A stretch of 64,000 nucleotides of DNA from an uncultured Planctomycetaceae bacterium (GTDB lineage Bacteria > Planctomycetota > Planctomycetia > Planctomycetales > Planctomycetaceae), in the NCBI GenBank assembly GCA_943787265.1, contig CALSLT010000021.1, positions 124,001-188,000 on the forward strand, read 5' to 3'. The notes beneath the pieces were generated by a model, which was given only the letters and a program-made list of their open reading frames with translations, had not been told where the DNA came from and made no database searches. This document shows, piece after piece, positions 36,125 through 45,400 of this stretch (its first letter is position 1; each line of letters opens with the position of its first letter). Position numbers and translations under genes: made by a program.

Positions 36125-39100
36125 TTACTTTACCGATTTTCTCCAATGTGGCGGAGCATCCCACGGATGAATAACCAAGGCTGCCGCAAGCACAAGTCCG
36201 CGTTCCGCAGGGCCGAGTCCGGACAGTTCTGTTTCAAGTGATGCCTGTGGAGCCTGGCTAATGAATTGAGCGACAAAGTCTGCGACTGTCTTCTCTTTCC
36301 GTTGAGGTTTTTTCTCAGTGATTTCGGAGTAGCGGTCCAGGTATGTCGTGTGGGGGTGCTTCAGCCGAGCGGCCAGTGCCGCAAGTATGATTGCCTGAGA
36401 CGAGTCCTCGATCTCGGCAACGGGGATCTGCAGGGCACGCTTCTGCCACTCAGCTTCTGCGCCTTCGGACGCGGCCAGAAACGAAAGCAGTCGCGAGTTG
36501 GCGTTTTCTGCGCCAGCGGTGTTGTAAGCTTCAGTCAGTTTCCCATTGGCCATTTCGTAAAATGCAAATACTTCTGTGCCGCGAAGTTCCTGATCGCCAG
36601 TCTCGACCATCAGGATCGAATCCAGATCGGTTAAGCCGCTTAGATCGGCAAGATCGACCGACACATCCCCCGCCACGAACCTCCGAATCCGTGCCACTTC
36701 AATCGCAGCGTGACTGGCGACGGGGCCGTGATTCTTAAGAACGACGTCGTACGCTGCGAGCGACTCCTGCCACAATCCTCGCCTGGCCTGGATGTTGCCC
36801 GCGGCGTTAGCGAACCAGTCGTTGTCGGGCCATTTCGCAAGTCCGTCGACGAATGCCTGGTCCTGCTCCGGGCCATCCGGCATGGCTCGAACGCCGATGT
36901 ACTGCCAATCTGAACTTTCGGGGTGTTGAGCTGCCAACTGGCGGTGTCGTTCGAGTACAGAATCTTTCTCGGTCGGTTCCGCGGTGTCCTGTTGAAGACG
37001 GAGTGACAAAACTTCGTCAGGATTCGCTGCGAGTCGCCGCGTAACGACATCAGCGAAGTTCGGCAGTTTCGTGCCCATTGCCAGCCAGTGGCCGGCGAAT
37101 TTGGAGTTCGCCGCGTCCCATTCTGCATGAGCCTGGATCACGGAGTTTATTTCTGATGGATCGGCGACGAAGCTTAGGATTTGCTGGGGAGCCAGATCTG
37201 AATAGCTGCTCAGGATGGACCGGCTTCCGCCTGATCCGGATGTTTCAATCTGGGCTGGCGGTTCTTCGAAGACGTGGTCAGCTCCGGTCGTTCTCCATCT
37301 TGGAAAACCGAGTGATTCAGGATCGGGTTGGTGCGAGTTTCCGTAGACTGCCGTCCATTCGATCATGGGGGCGGCCGAGGCGACGTTGTAGACGTACGTT
37401 GCGAAGCCTTTATCGAGAGTGGCCTCGAATGATTCGATCAGGCGACCGTCTTCTGTGCTGCTTTCTATCGTTCCCGTGATGGTCGCGCCGACCGAAAGCG
37501 ATCGGTGTCCGTGTGGCTGGACGATGATCTGCCGTTCGTTGACGAGGACAGAAACTGGAATCGACAGACCGTTGTAAATTGCGATGGTCGCGTTTCCGAC
37601 GAACATTCCCGCGATCACTACTGCGGCGACAATGCTGGACGAAGCACAGAATCGAAGCGTTGCCGGGCCGGTGCCATCAGCAAGCGTAAAGCGGCTCCAC
37701 CAGTCCAGCGTCTTCTGCTGTTTCCGTTCTGTGCCCGGCGGACGAGTCGAGTAAGTTTCCGGTACGTCCGCGCGGCCAGGAGCTGCGACGCAGTCTTCGT
37801 CTCCGTGGTACATGCTCGCAACACGCTTCTCGGATCGAAGCAGCTCTGCAAGAACTGCTTTTCGGAGTTTATCCAGGTCGACTCTCATTGGACCGACCCA
37901 CGATTCGATCACGTTCATCCAGTCGTTGATATTGTGTTCGTCCGGCGCGGGCAGTTCGATTTCGTCCAGAGTTTCTCGCCAGGATGTCCACTCCAATTCG
38001 GTGAGAATTGGCTGCGGAACATTGACGTGCTCGGCGTCCTTGTCGATTCCTCCCATGACCTGACGAAGGTCGCGGCCAGAGTCGAGTAATCGGTTGAGCT
38101 TCTTCTGACTGACTCGTCCGGTGGCAACGGCGACGGCTGTTGTGTTGGCGAGATGACTGTGAGCGTCGTTGAGATTGGCAAGGCTGTGCTCGAGGTAATG
38201 CAGCAGTTCGGCAAGAGTTTTCAGGTAGTCTGGCCAGCCGGCTTCAATCTTCTGTGCCGCGGCCTGGTGGACCGTTCGGCAGAGTTTGTCGTGCAGTTCA
38301 ATCTGTGCTAGCGAATCGTTTTGCTCGCGTTTCACGCCGGAAATTACGCCAGACAAGTGCGAATGCCGGATCGTTCTGCCTCGATGGCGAAGACCGCCGG
38401 ACGGAGATTCAAGGACGCCGCTTTCGATGGCTTCAAGCATGGCGACTTCGTCGCCGAGATTTCGCCATTGTGTGACCTCGTCGTGAAGTTCAGGCGGGTA
38501 AAGCTCGTCCAGACTTGCGGCGATGTTCTCGACGGATGACGGACTATCCGAGATCAGGCTGGCGTTTTCAGCAGACAGCGTGGGCAGTCGGCCAAGGTAG
38601 ACTCCCTGGTAACAAGGATTGAACGACTCGTGCGAAAACTTCTCGTCGAGTGCCGTCAAAGCCTCACTGGTTGGCATGGCTTCCGGCGATTCTTTCAGCT
38701 CAGCTCGTTCGAACAGGAATTGCGTGACTGATTCGCGGGCTTCTTCCGGTCGTTGGAAGAATGACCACGCCGGTTCATTGTCCAGACGTATCGGCACGTA
38801 AGTCTTCTTGGCGTTTTCTTCGCGTTCTGTATTGGGCGGATGAGTCGACCACATGCGAGGTGGCTGCGCGATCTGTTCTGTGAAGACCCGATGCGACGCC
38901 GGATCGGTGTCTGAGATTTCCGGAACCTGACGCGTGGTAAAGTCGTTAAGGATCCGCTGCATGTGCTCGCCGATCTGAGTCTGCACCAGAAACAGATCGG
39001 TGACCTGACGTCCTTTGCCGAGTTGTGTGTTGGCAAAATCCAAACACTGTTCCCAGTCATCGTCGGCTGGTTGCAGTCGATAGAGTCCGTGAACGAGTGC

Positions 39101-39922
39101 GTCGCTGCCGGTTGCGGAGACAGCGACCAGGTCGGCTTGGAATTCCATTTCTCGTGACAGGGCTCGCTGAGCAAGGATCACCAGGTTGAAGACCGATTCC
39201 ATCAACGAGCGAATCGACCACACGATCAGACGCATGATCCAACCAATCCACGCGACGCGCAGATCGATCGTCGAGATGAAGTCCAGGACTTTATCCAGCA
39301 TGCCTCGACTGGCGATGATGTGTCCGGCAATCTGCTCGCCGATGTAAACCCACCGTCCGACTGCCATCGATCGTTGGGCGAAGTGCCCGAACTCGTGCGC
39401 GAGTACGGCTTTGAATTCTGATCGCGTCAGCACGTTGACCAGGCCGAGTCCAATGACCAGGTTCTTCTTCGATGGCAGAATGAAGTTGAGAATTGTCAGG
39501 TCATAAAATACGCACGCGTTGACTTCGGGTGAGAGGAAGACTCGATGCGGTCGAGGTGCGCCGAGTTCGTCTGCGAGTTCGTAGAGAAAGTCGAATAGCT
39601 CTGGCTGGTCGTGTTGCGAGATTTCGACGCCCGGATCCACGGCTCCCTGACGAATGAAGAACAGAGCTTTCCACATGAAGATTGCCAGAAAGGCCGAGGG
39701 TAGGGCGGCAAAGAATCCAGCCGCGGCTCCGTCACCACCGGCGAAGATTCCGGAGATCATTCGATAAGATGTGTAGGTAAACCAACTCGCCAGTCCGACG
39801 TAAATCGCACCAAAACCCAGAAGGCCCAGCATCGCGAGCCAGGCTTTGAGACGGTATGAAGACGATGGCTTCGTGAAGTCTTCGGGAACGACTGGCTGCG
39901 AGAGGTGGTTGCCGACGCTCAT
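36125..39922 (-). CDS. Very large membrane M48-family metalloprotease
   Basis: 1265 residues, against ~300 for HtpX-type M48 enzymes. Two N-terminal membrane segments (LAMLGLLGFGAIYVGLAS, FFAALPSAFLAIFMW) precede the zinc motif HEFGH at residues 176-180 (KAVLAHEFGHFAQRSM). Further hydrophobic helices and EMEFQADLVAV, which offers the third zinc ligand, follow. A long central helical region contains repeated RxxWSTHPPNTER-type loops. A late membrane helix (SIVAAVVIAGMFVGNATIA) leads to a beta-rich domain and a TPR-like C-terminus. Membrane protein quality control is the usual M48 role. Divergent from a hydrolase and a patatin gene. Confidence 0.87.
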   Translation of the reverse strand: MSVGNHLSQPVVPEDFTKPSSSYRLKAWLAMLGLLGFGAIYVGLASWFTYTSYRMISGIFAGGDGAAAGFFAALPSAFLAIFMWKALFFIRQGAVDPGVEISQHDQPELFDFLYELADELGAPRPHRVFLSPEVNACVFYDLTILNFILPSKKNLVIGLGLVNVLTRSEFKAVLAHEFGHFAQRSMAVGRWVYIGEQIAGHIIASRGMLDKVLDFISTIDLRVAWIGWIMRLIVWSIRSLMESVFNLVILAQRALSREMEFQADLVAVSATGSDALVHGLYRLQPADDDWEQCLDFANTQLGKGRQVTDLFLVQTQIGEHMQRILNDFTTRQVPEISDTDPASHRVFTEQIAQPPRMWSTHPPNTEREENAKKTYVPIRLDNEPAWSFFQRPEEARESVTQFLFERAELKESPEAMPTSEALTALDEKFSHESFNPCYQGVYLGRLPTLSAENASLISDSPSSVENIAASLDELYPPELHDEVTQWRNLGDEVAMLEAIESGVLESPSGGLRHRGRTIRHSHLSGVISGVKREQNDSLAQIELHDKLCRTVHQAAAQKIEAGWPDYLKTLAELLHYLEHSLANLNDAHSHLANTTAVAVATGRVSQKKLNRLLDSGRDLRQVMGGIDKDAEHVNVPQPILTELEWTSWRETLDEIELPAPDEHNINDWMNVIESWVGPMRVDLDKLRKAVLAELLRSEKRVASMYHGDEDCVAAPGRADVPETYSTRPPGTERKQQKTLDWWSRFTLADGTGPATLRFCASSSIVAAVVIAGMFVGNATIAIYNGLSIPVSVLVNERQIIVQPHGHRSLSVGATITGTIESSTEDGRLIESFEATLDKGFATYVYNVASAAPMIEWTAVYGNSHQPDPESLGFPRWRTTGADHVFEEPPAQIETSGSGGSRSILSSYSDLAPQQILSFVADPSEINSVIQAHAEWDAANSKFAGHWLAMGTKLPNFADVVTRRLAANPDEVLSLRLQQDTAEPTEKDSVLERHRQLAAQHPESSDWQYIGVRAMPDGPEQDQAFVDGLAKWPDNDWFANAAGNIQARRGLWQESLAAYDVVLKNHGPVASHAAIEVARIRRFVAGDVSVDLADLSGLTDLDSILMVETGDQELRGTEVFAFYEMANGKLTEAYNTAGAENANSRLLSFLAASEGAEAEWQKRALQIPVAEIEDSSQAIILAALAARLKHPHTTYLDRYSEITEKKPQRKEKTVADFVAQFISQAPQASLETELSGLGPAERGLVLAAALVIHPWDAPPHWRKSVK

Positions 39923-40324
39923 GATTCAGCACGTCCTTGCCAGAGAGTAGTGACGACGTTGAAGGCTCGTTGACGATTGTTGCAAATGTTCAAATTGTTC
40001 GCAGTGCCGCGAGGCAACAATTTCGAACAAGACTGACTGAATGTTGGTATGGCCAGGGCGGGTGGAGCATCGAGTCGGAATCAGCTTCGGATGTCACACG
40101 GCGACGATTCAGATGGACGTAGTTGTTTGTGTCATTTGTCTGAGCGACGTCCGACGAACACGTGCCTTGGGATGCGAAATCGCGGTGTAATTGCTGAGCG
40201 GGATTTTCTTTCTGTGACGCGTAACAATGCCGAGTTGAACCTGAACGGCGTGGCAGGTTGATTTCGAGTCCAGATGAGACTGCCACCTTCGATTATTGAT
40301 AGATCATCAGATTGACGATTGAGT
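39923..40324. other. Divergent intergenic region (M48 peptidase / GHSHG hydrolase)
   Basis: About 400 bp that must hold both promoters. No convincing ORF, repeat or RNA gene is seen. Confidence 0.4.
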
Positions 40325-42244
40325 ATGCCTTCTTCTGAGACTCCGCAGCCATTTGATCCGAAAACGCAGGAGCTTGTGATCCTCGTTCATGGAACGTTCG
40401 CGAATAACCCATCGAAGTCTCACGACGATCATTTGAAGTGGTGGCAAGCTGGCGGGGAAGTGTGGACCAAGATTGACGAGAAACTTCCAGAGCAGTTTCA
40501 CGTTGCATCTGACAAGAAGAAGGAAGTTTTTTCATGGTCAGGTGACAACAGCGAACGCGACCGGCGAGCCGGCGGTCGTGAGCTGTTCAAGCATCTACAG
40601 AAACTCGAAAAGACCGGAGCCCGGTATCACCTGATTGGGCACTCCCACGGCGGTTCAGTCATCTGGCACTGTCTGCTGGAATCTGTGAAGCAGAGGTTCC
40701 GACGTCGTCGCAATGTGTCAGACGACAAACTGTCGTTACCAGGTCTGCAGAGTTACACAACGATCGGGACGCCTTTTTTGCAGTTAAGGTCGCTGGGGCT
40801 TGTCAGTCGGTTCAGCCCCTGGTTCTGGATGGGCGTCCTGATTGCCTCGATGATCGCCACGCTCGCCTTGATGTCTGATCTGCAAACGACCGAAGAGTTT
40901 CTTATGAATACGGTGCGGATGATTCCGGGTGAGGCTCGGATCCTGGGAGAATCGATCGAGGAGAACGACGGAGAGGAGAACGACGGAGAGGAGAACGACG
41001 GAGAGGAGAACGACGGAGAGGTGTTCTCAAACGGTAACGCTGGTCGCAATATAATAACGCCGCCGCCGAACTTGCCCGTGGTGAATCTTGGCGGTGAATT
41101 CTTGCGAACTGTGCTGGTCCTGGCATCTGTTTTCGCGGCGTTTTTGTCAATGGTGATGTGGGCCTGGGCGTCCGCAGTTCAGTTAGAAGCATCCGTCGTT
41201 CGGCAAGGGGCACGCATCCGCAATCAGGCGTTTGTTGAATTTGGCGCAAGATGGCTCGGCATCTGGTCGCGTCATGACGAAGCGATCAATGGATTGCGCG
41301 CATCGCTAAAACTTGGTGGCAACATCGCGCCGAGAATCGAAGTGAGCGGCGTGACCGTTTTTGATTTCGATCGCCGGATGCGTTTTTATCGATTCTTCGC
41401 ACGATGGTTTGTTGCGCCAGCATTCAATCTGATGGTTTCGTGGCCCAGCGACCGGATTATCTGGAAGAGTGTTTCGCGAGGGATGCAGGGCAACGACCGA
41501 CCAGGTTGTCTAGTCAGCGATGTTAGCCCGGGACCGATTGTTCCTCGGAATGTTGAATGGGAACAACTACCCGAATTGTACGATAATCGCTTGGTTGAAC
41601 AGTCAAACAAATGTTTGATCGACCGATCGACGACACTGCTGCCTCAGCTTCGTGAAGTGCTTTCGCAGTTGGCGTGGACCAGGCCCGAGCAACTTAGCCT
41701 GCTTCTGAGCAACGAAACCACGTTCGAGGGAAACGAACTGGTTCACACGTCGTACTTTCACGAGCCAGCGATACTCGATCTTATTTCCTGTCACGTTCTA
41801 CGCCACAATCGAGTGAAAGCGCCTCGCTCGGATTCAAAGAGTTCGACGGCTCGATGGTGCCGACGTTTTCGCCACAAGGCTCGTGATTTGTCTCGCGACC
41901 GATCCTTGCAGGATGCTGCGTTGCCACTATTGGGCGCCCGAAATCGCCGAGCGATCGTCGCTCTATTGATGGCAGCTGTTCTGATAGCTGGGTGGTGGTT
42001 CGACTATTCTTTGAGCGAGCAACTCCAGCGGTCACTCAAGATTCTGGAGGGACCGGCCGATTTCGTCGCGTTTGCTGTGACAACGATTGCTGTCGTGGTT
42101 GCTCCGTTCCTGGCATGGTCTGGTTTCAAACGGGCCAAGCGAGGCGCTCGATCGCCACGAATCGCTCGCTGGGGATGGCGTCTCGCTCGTGTCGAATTTG
42201 TGATCTACGTCCTCTGGTTGTATGCCATTTTGTCTGAGGGCTAA
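40325..42244 (+). CDS. Membrane alpha/beta-hydrolase (lipase-like) with acidic repeat
   Basis: 639 residues from ATG 40325. An N-terminal hydrolase region reads ELVILVHGTFANNPSK (oxyanion HG) and YHLIGHSHGGSVIWHCL (nucleophile elbow G-H-S-H-G), then QSYTTIGTPFLQLRS, the order seen in DUF676/lipase-3 proteins. At least four membrane helices follow (WFWMGVLIASMIATLALM; VLVLASVFAAFLSMVMWAW; AIVALLMAAVLIAGWWF; AVTTIAVVVAPFLAW). Between the first two is an acidic EENDG x4 linker. The active site appears cytoplasmic (inference). 230 bp separate it from the patatin gene downstream; both are probably one unit. Confidence 0.75.
   Translation: MPSSETPQPFDPKTQELVILVHGTFANNPSKSHDDHLKWWQAGGEVWTKIDEKLPEQFHVASDKKKEVFSWSGDNSERDRRAGGRELFKHLQKLEKTGARYHLIGHSHGGSVIWHCLLESVKQRFRRRRNVSDDKLSLPGLQSYTTIGTPFLQLRSLGLVSRFSPWFWMGVLIASMIATLALMSDLQTTEEFLMNTVRMIPGEARILGESIEENDGEENDGEENDGEENDGEVFSNGNAGRNIITPPPNLPVVNLGGEFLRTVLVLASVFAAFLSMVMWAWASAVQLEASVVRQGARIRNQAFVEFGARWLGIWSRHDEAINGLRASLKLGGNIAPRIEVSGVTVFDFDRRMRFYRFFARWFVAPAFNLMVSWPSDRIIWKSVSRGMQGNDRPGCLVSDVSPGPIVPRNVEWEQLPELYDNRLVEQSNKCLIDRSTTLLPQLREVLSQLAWTRPEQLSLLLSNETTFEGNELVHTSYFHEPAILDLISCHVLRHNRVKAPRSDSKSSTARWCRRFRHKARDLSRDRSLQDAALPLLGARNRRAIVALLMAAVLIAGWWFDYSLSEQLQRSLKILEGPADFVAFAVTTIAVVVAPFLAWSGFKRAKRGARSPRIARWGWRLARVEFVIYVLWLYAILSEG
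40958..41017 (+). repeat. 15-bp tandem repeat (EENDG x4) inside the hydrolase gene
   Basis: Four identical copies of GAGGAGAACGACGGA in frame, with no third-position drift, so recently expanded. Confidence 0.9.
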
Positions 42245-42474
42245 TCGTCATCATTGGCGCAACCATGATCGATTTCGAATAGAGCATCGATTTGGCAGGA
42301 TGTCACGAAACGAGTTGATTCTCGTTTTTTAACAGCAGTGTTGAACATGAGGATTCGACGTGGAGATCAGTTGGCCTCTGGCAGGTTGGAGCGTGCGGGG
42401 AACTCTATTTATGCAGTAGGCTGGATTCTCACCGACCAGGCATTTGCCTCCGGAAATACTGACTGAGGGCTGAG

Positions 42475-45400
42475 ATGTCGAACTCCGACGAACCGCTGAA
42501 GAAGCATTACAAATACGAAACTGTCGATGGCGACACAGTTATTCGTGATGAGCTTGATCGACTTGCTCGGCGACGGCATCGCGCAGTCGACGAAGAGTTG
42601 TTGCCCGAATCTGCTCCGACTGACTCGGAAGCGGTTTCGGAAAGTCTGACTGGACTCGCTCTTTCTGGCGGAGGCATCCGGTCCGGGGCACTTGGGTTGG
42701 GGATCCTGCAAGCGTTGCATCGCAGCGGACTGCTTCCGTTTTTCGACTACCTCAGCACAGTCTCCGGTGGTGGTTACGCCGGATCTTACCTCACTTCCGC
42801 CGGCAGTCAGAATCGCAAACAGGCGGATGATAAGTCAGCACGCTCAACCAGCCACGACGACACCGTGCCATACGGAAGGCTGAAAGCATTCCATGACGGA
42901 GAGGGCCTTTCCGAGCGGATGCAGCAGTTTATTTTCGGTGGACACTATCTGCTGCGCACTCGGAGGTTTTTCAATCGGCATCTGATGGGACTGTTGTCGA
43001 TCTGGTTTATGACCATTACCGGCCTGTCGACAATTGCGGCGCTGGCTGCTTACCTGTTTCGCGAACTCGATCAACCAATCGTTCGGCATTTTCTGGGCGG
43101 ATTAGGCTTCAGAACCGACGTCTCTCGCGGTTTTTTTCCTGTGACCGCGTTACTCGTGATGTGGTGTATTTGCTGGTGCATTTCGTTCTTTCGAGCTTCC
43201 GGAAATATGGCGCACGCGCAGGGAAGAGCCGCAGCGAAACTAATGCCCGTTATCGTTGTGACTTTTGGAATCTGTGTCGCCTCGCTGCTTGGAAATGGTG
43301 AGTTCAGTCTGGAGTGGGTCTCAAGTGCAAACGGTATCGACATCGCTGGTCTGTTTTCGTCTGCGGAGAAGTTTTTTCAGTTTGCCATTTATGGCGTCAT
43401 CGGAGTTGGGTTGCTGCCATTTCTGAACCCGGCTGCGCTGATTCGAAGCGGAGCCAAACCGAAGTCGACAAGCGATCGCGTCGTTTTTGCGATTGCCAGT
43501 CGAGTGCTTCTCTACGGTCTGCCGTTTCTGCTGGTGTCCTGGTTCGCCCGTGAAAATATTTCGACGTGGACCGATCACCGTTTCGTGCCCGAGGCGATTG
43601 CTGCTGCCAAAGTCCGAGACGCAGATCGGCCGGAATGGAACCGGAGTGTTGTGGAGCAAATCGAATTTACGGAGTTGCCCAGCGAGCTGCAGGTTCGTGA
43701 TCAGTTGAGCGGCGGAAGCGACCTGATGAAATGCGTGCAGCCGGTTGAAGAGAGTGGGAACGTCGGAAAGGCAGAGCCGAACGTGCCCGAATCGTTGATG
43801 ATCGAGACCAGACGGCAGCGGAAGAAAACGCTTGACCCGAAACCGGAAGACTGGACTGACTATGTCGCTGTGACCAGGCACGAAATTTCGAAGTGGAACG
43901 ACTGGCAACCAGCATGGGCTCCGTTTTGGACGGAGCTACGAGCGGCAGCGGCTAAAGACAAGGCCGCGCGGCAAGCTCCAGCCAGATTAGCTGATCAGGA
44001 ACTTAATTCTGCGAAAACCAGACTTGAAGAAGCATGCAAGTCAGTAAGTGCGGCAAGTAGTGCCTTGAAAGCTGCGAAAACGAAAGCCGAAGAGGCGGCA
44101 AATAAGTTTGCTGCCGCCAAGAAGGCTCCTGCTGAAGAAGCTGATCCCGAAGAAGCTGACCCCGAAGAAGCTGACCCCGAAGAAGCTGACCCCGAAGAAG
44201 CTGACCCCGAAGAAGCTGACGTTGGGAACGCTGACGCTGGGAATGTTGACGCTTCCAGTCCGACTGAGGTCCGTGGTGCAACGTCGATCGGATTCGGTCA
44301 GAAGGTCAGCCTTGTCAACGTAACAAAGGATTCGCCGAATGGTGTGCCGACCGACGGCGTCGAAACTGCAAGACTGAACAGGGATACTACCAGGGCGGCG
44401 ATGGAGCGGGCTGGAGGGGTGTTGGCTGATGCTGAAGCTGCAGTAGCGGCTGCCAGAAAAACGTGGCTCGCAGCTAGGAAAAACGCCGCAGACGTAAGGC
44501 TTTCAGTCGACAGGAAACGTCCGGAAATTGCTGAGTACATTTGGTGGAAGCTCAACCACGACTTGCAGGCAACTGCTTATGCGGGCGAACTCTTTGAGTC
44601 GGCAATTGTCTACCGAGTTAAGGATGGCGATGCTCGCGAAATCGTCACAACGAGTGATCACCATGAAGTCTTTCCCGTCGAGGAACTTCTGCGGCAGATT
44701 CACAAAGAGTCGCTGGCATTGCAGGAGCTTTATTCTTTCAGCGAATTGAACACAGACAGCTACGCACCTGATAGCCCGCGTCTGATTTTTAACCGCCTGC
44801 TATCGTTGGTGGCCTACGCTCCGGATTTCCTGCGAGGCGCGAAGGAACAGAATCACCTGGGCGAGTTTGTTGAGCGTCGTCAGCGACTGGCTTTGTTGCG
44901 GAATACGCTTGCCGATCATCTCTCGCGCATTCTGGAGACCACAAATTTTGGGGAAGACTGTACCTGGCCAGCCTTGTCACCGTCGGACAAGCTTTCGTCT
45001 TTGGTTGAACAGGCTCGGCAAATGTCTGGACGCCACGAGCCTGACGGCGATGGACAGGAAGAACTGAGTCAATCGATCGATATCGTAACTTTGTCGAAGG
45101 CCGAACGCCGTCAACTTGCTCATCTGAATCGTGAGATTCTGGATAAGGCATTTCCTGAAACGTTGCGTGACCCTTCAACGGTGTTTGCGGCAAACGTGCT
45201 GGAATTCGACCAGGCTCGTCGTTGGACGATGTTCTGGATCTGCCTGGGATTCTTCTTGTTCGGAGCGTTGATGATCAATATCAACGCAACCACGTTGCAC
45301 GGATTCTATGCTCGAGAACTGGCGAACAACTGGATCGAAGCTGATGAAGATTCCGACCTTCCGTTGTCTGCTGTTGATGCGACGGATCAATGCCTTCCTT

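Noticed and set aside
44003..44281. Minus-strand repeat ORF (LLRGQ repeats)
   Set aside because: Complement of the EEADP repeat in the patatin gene.
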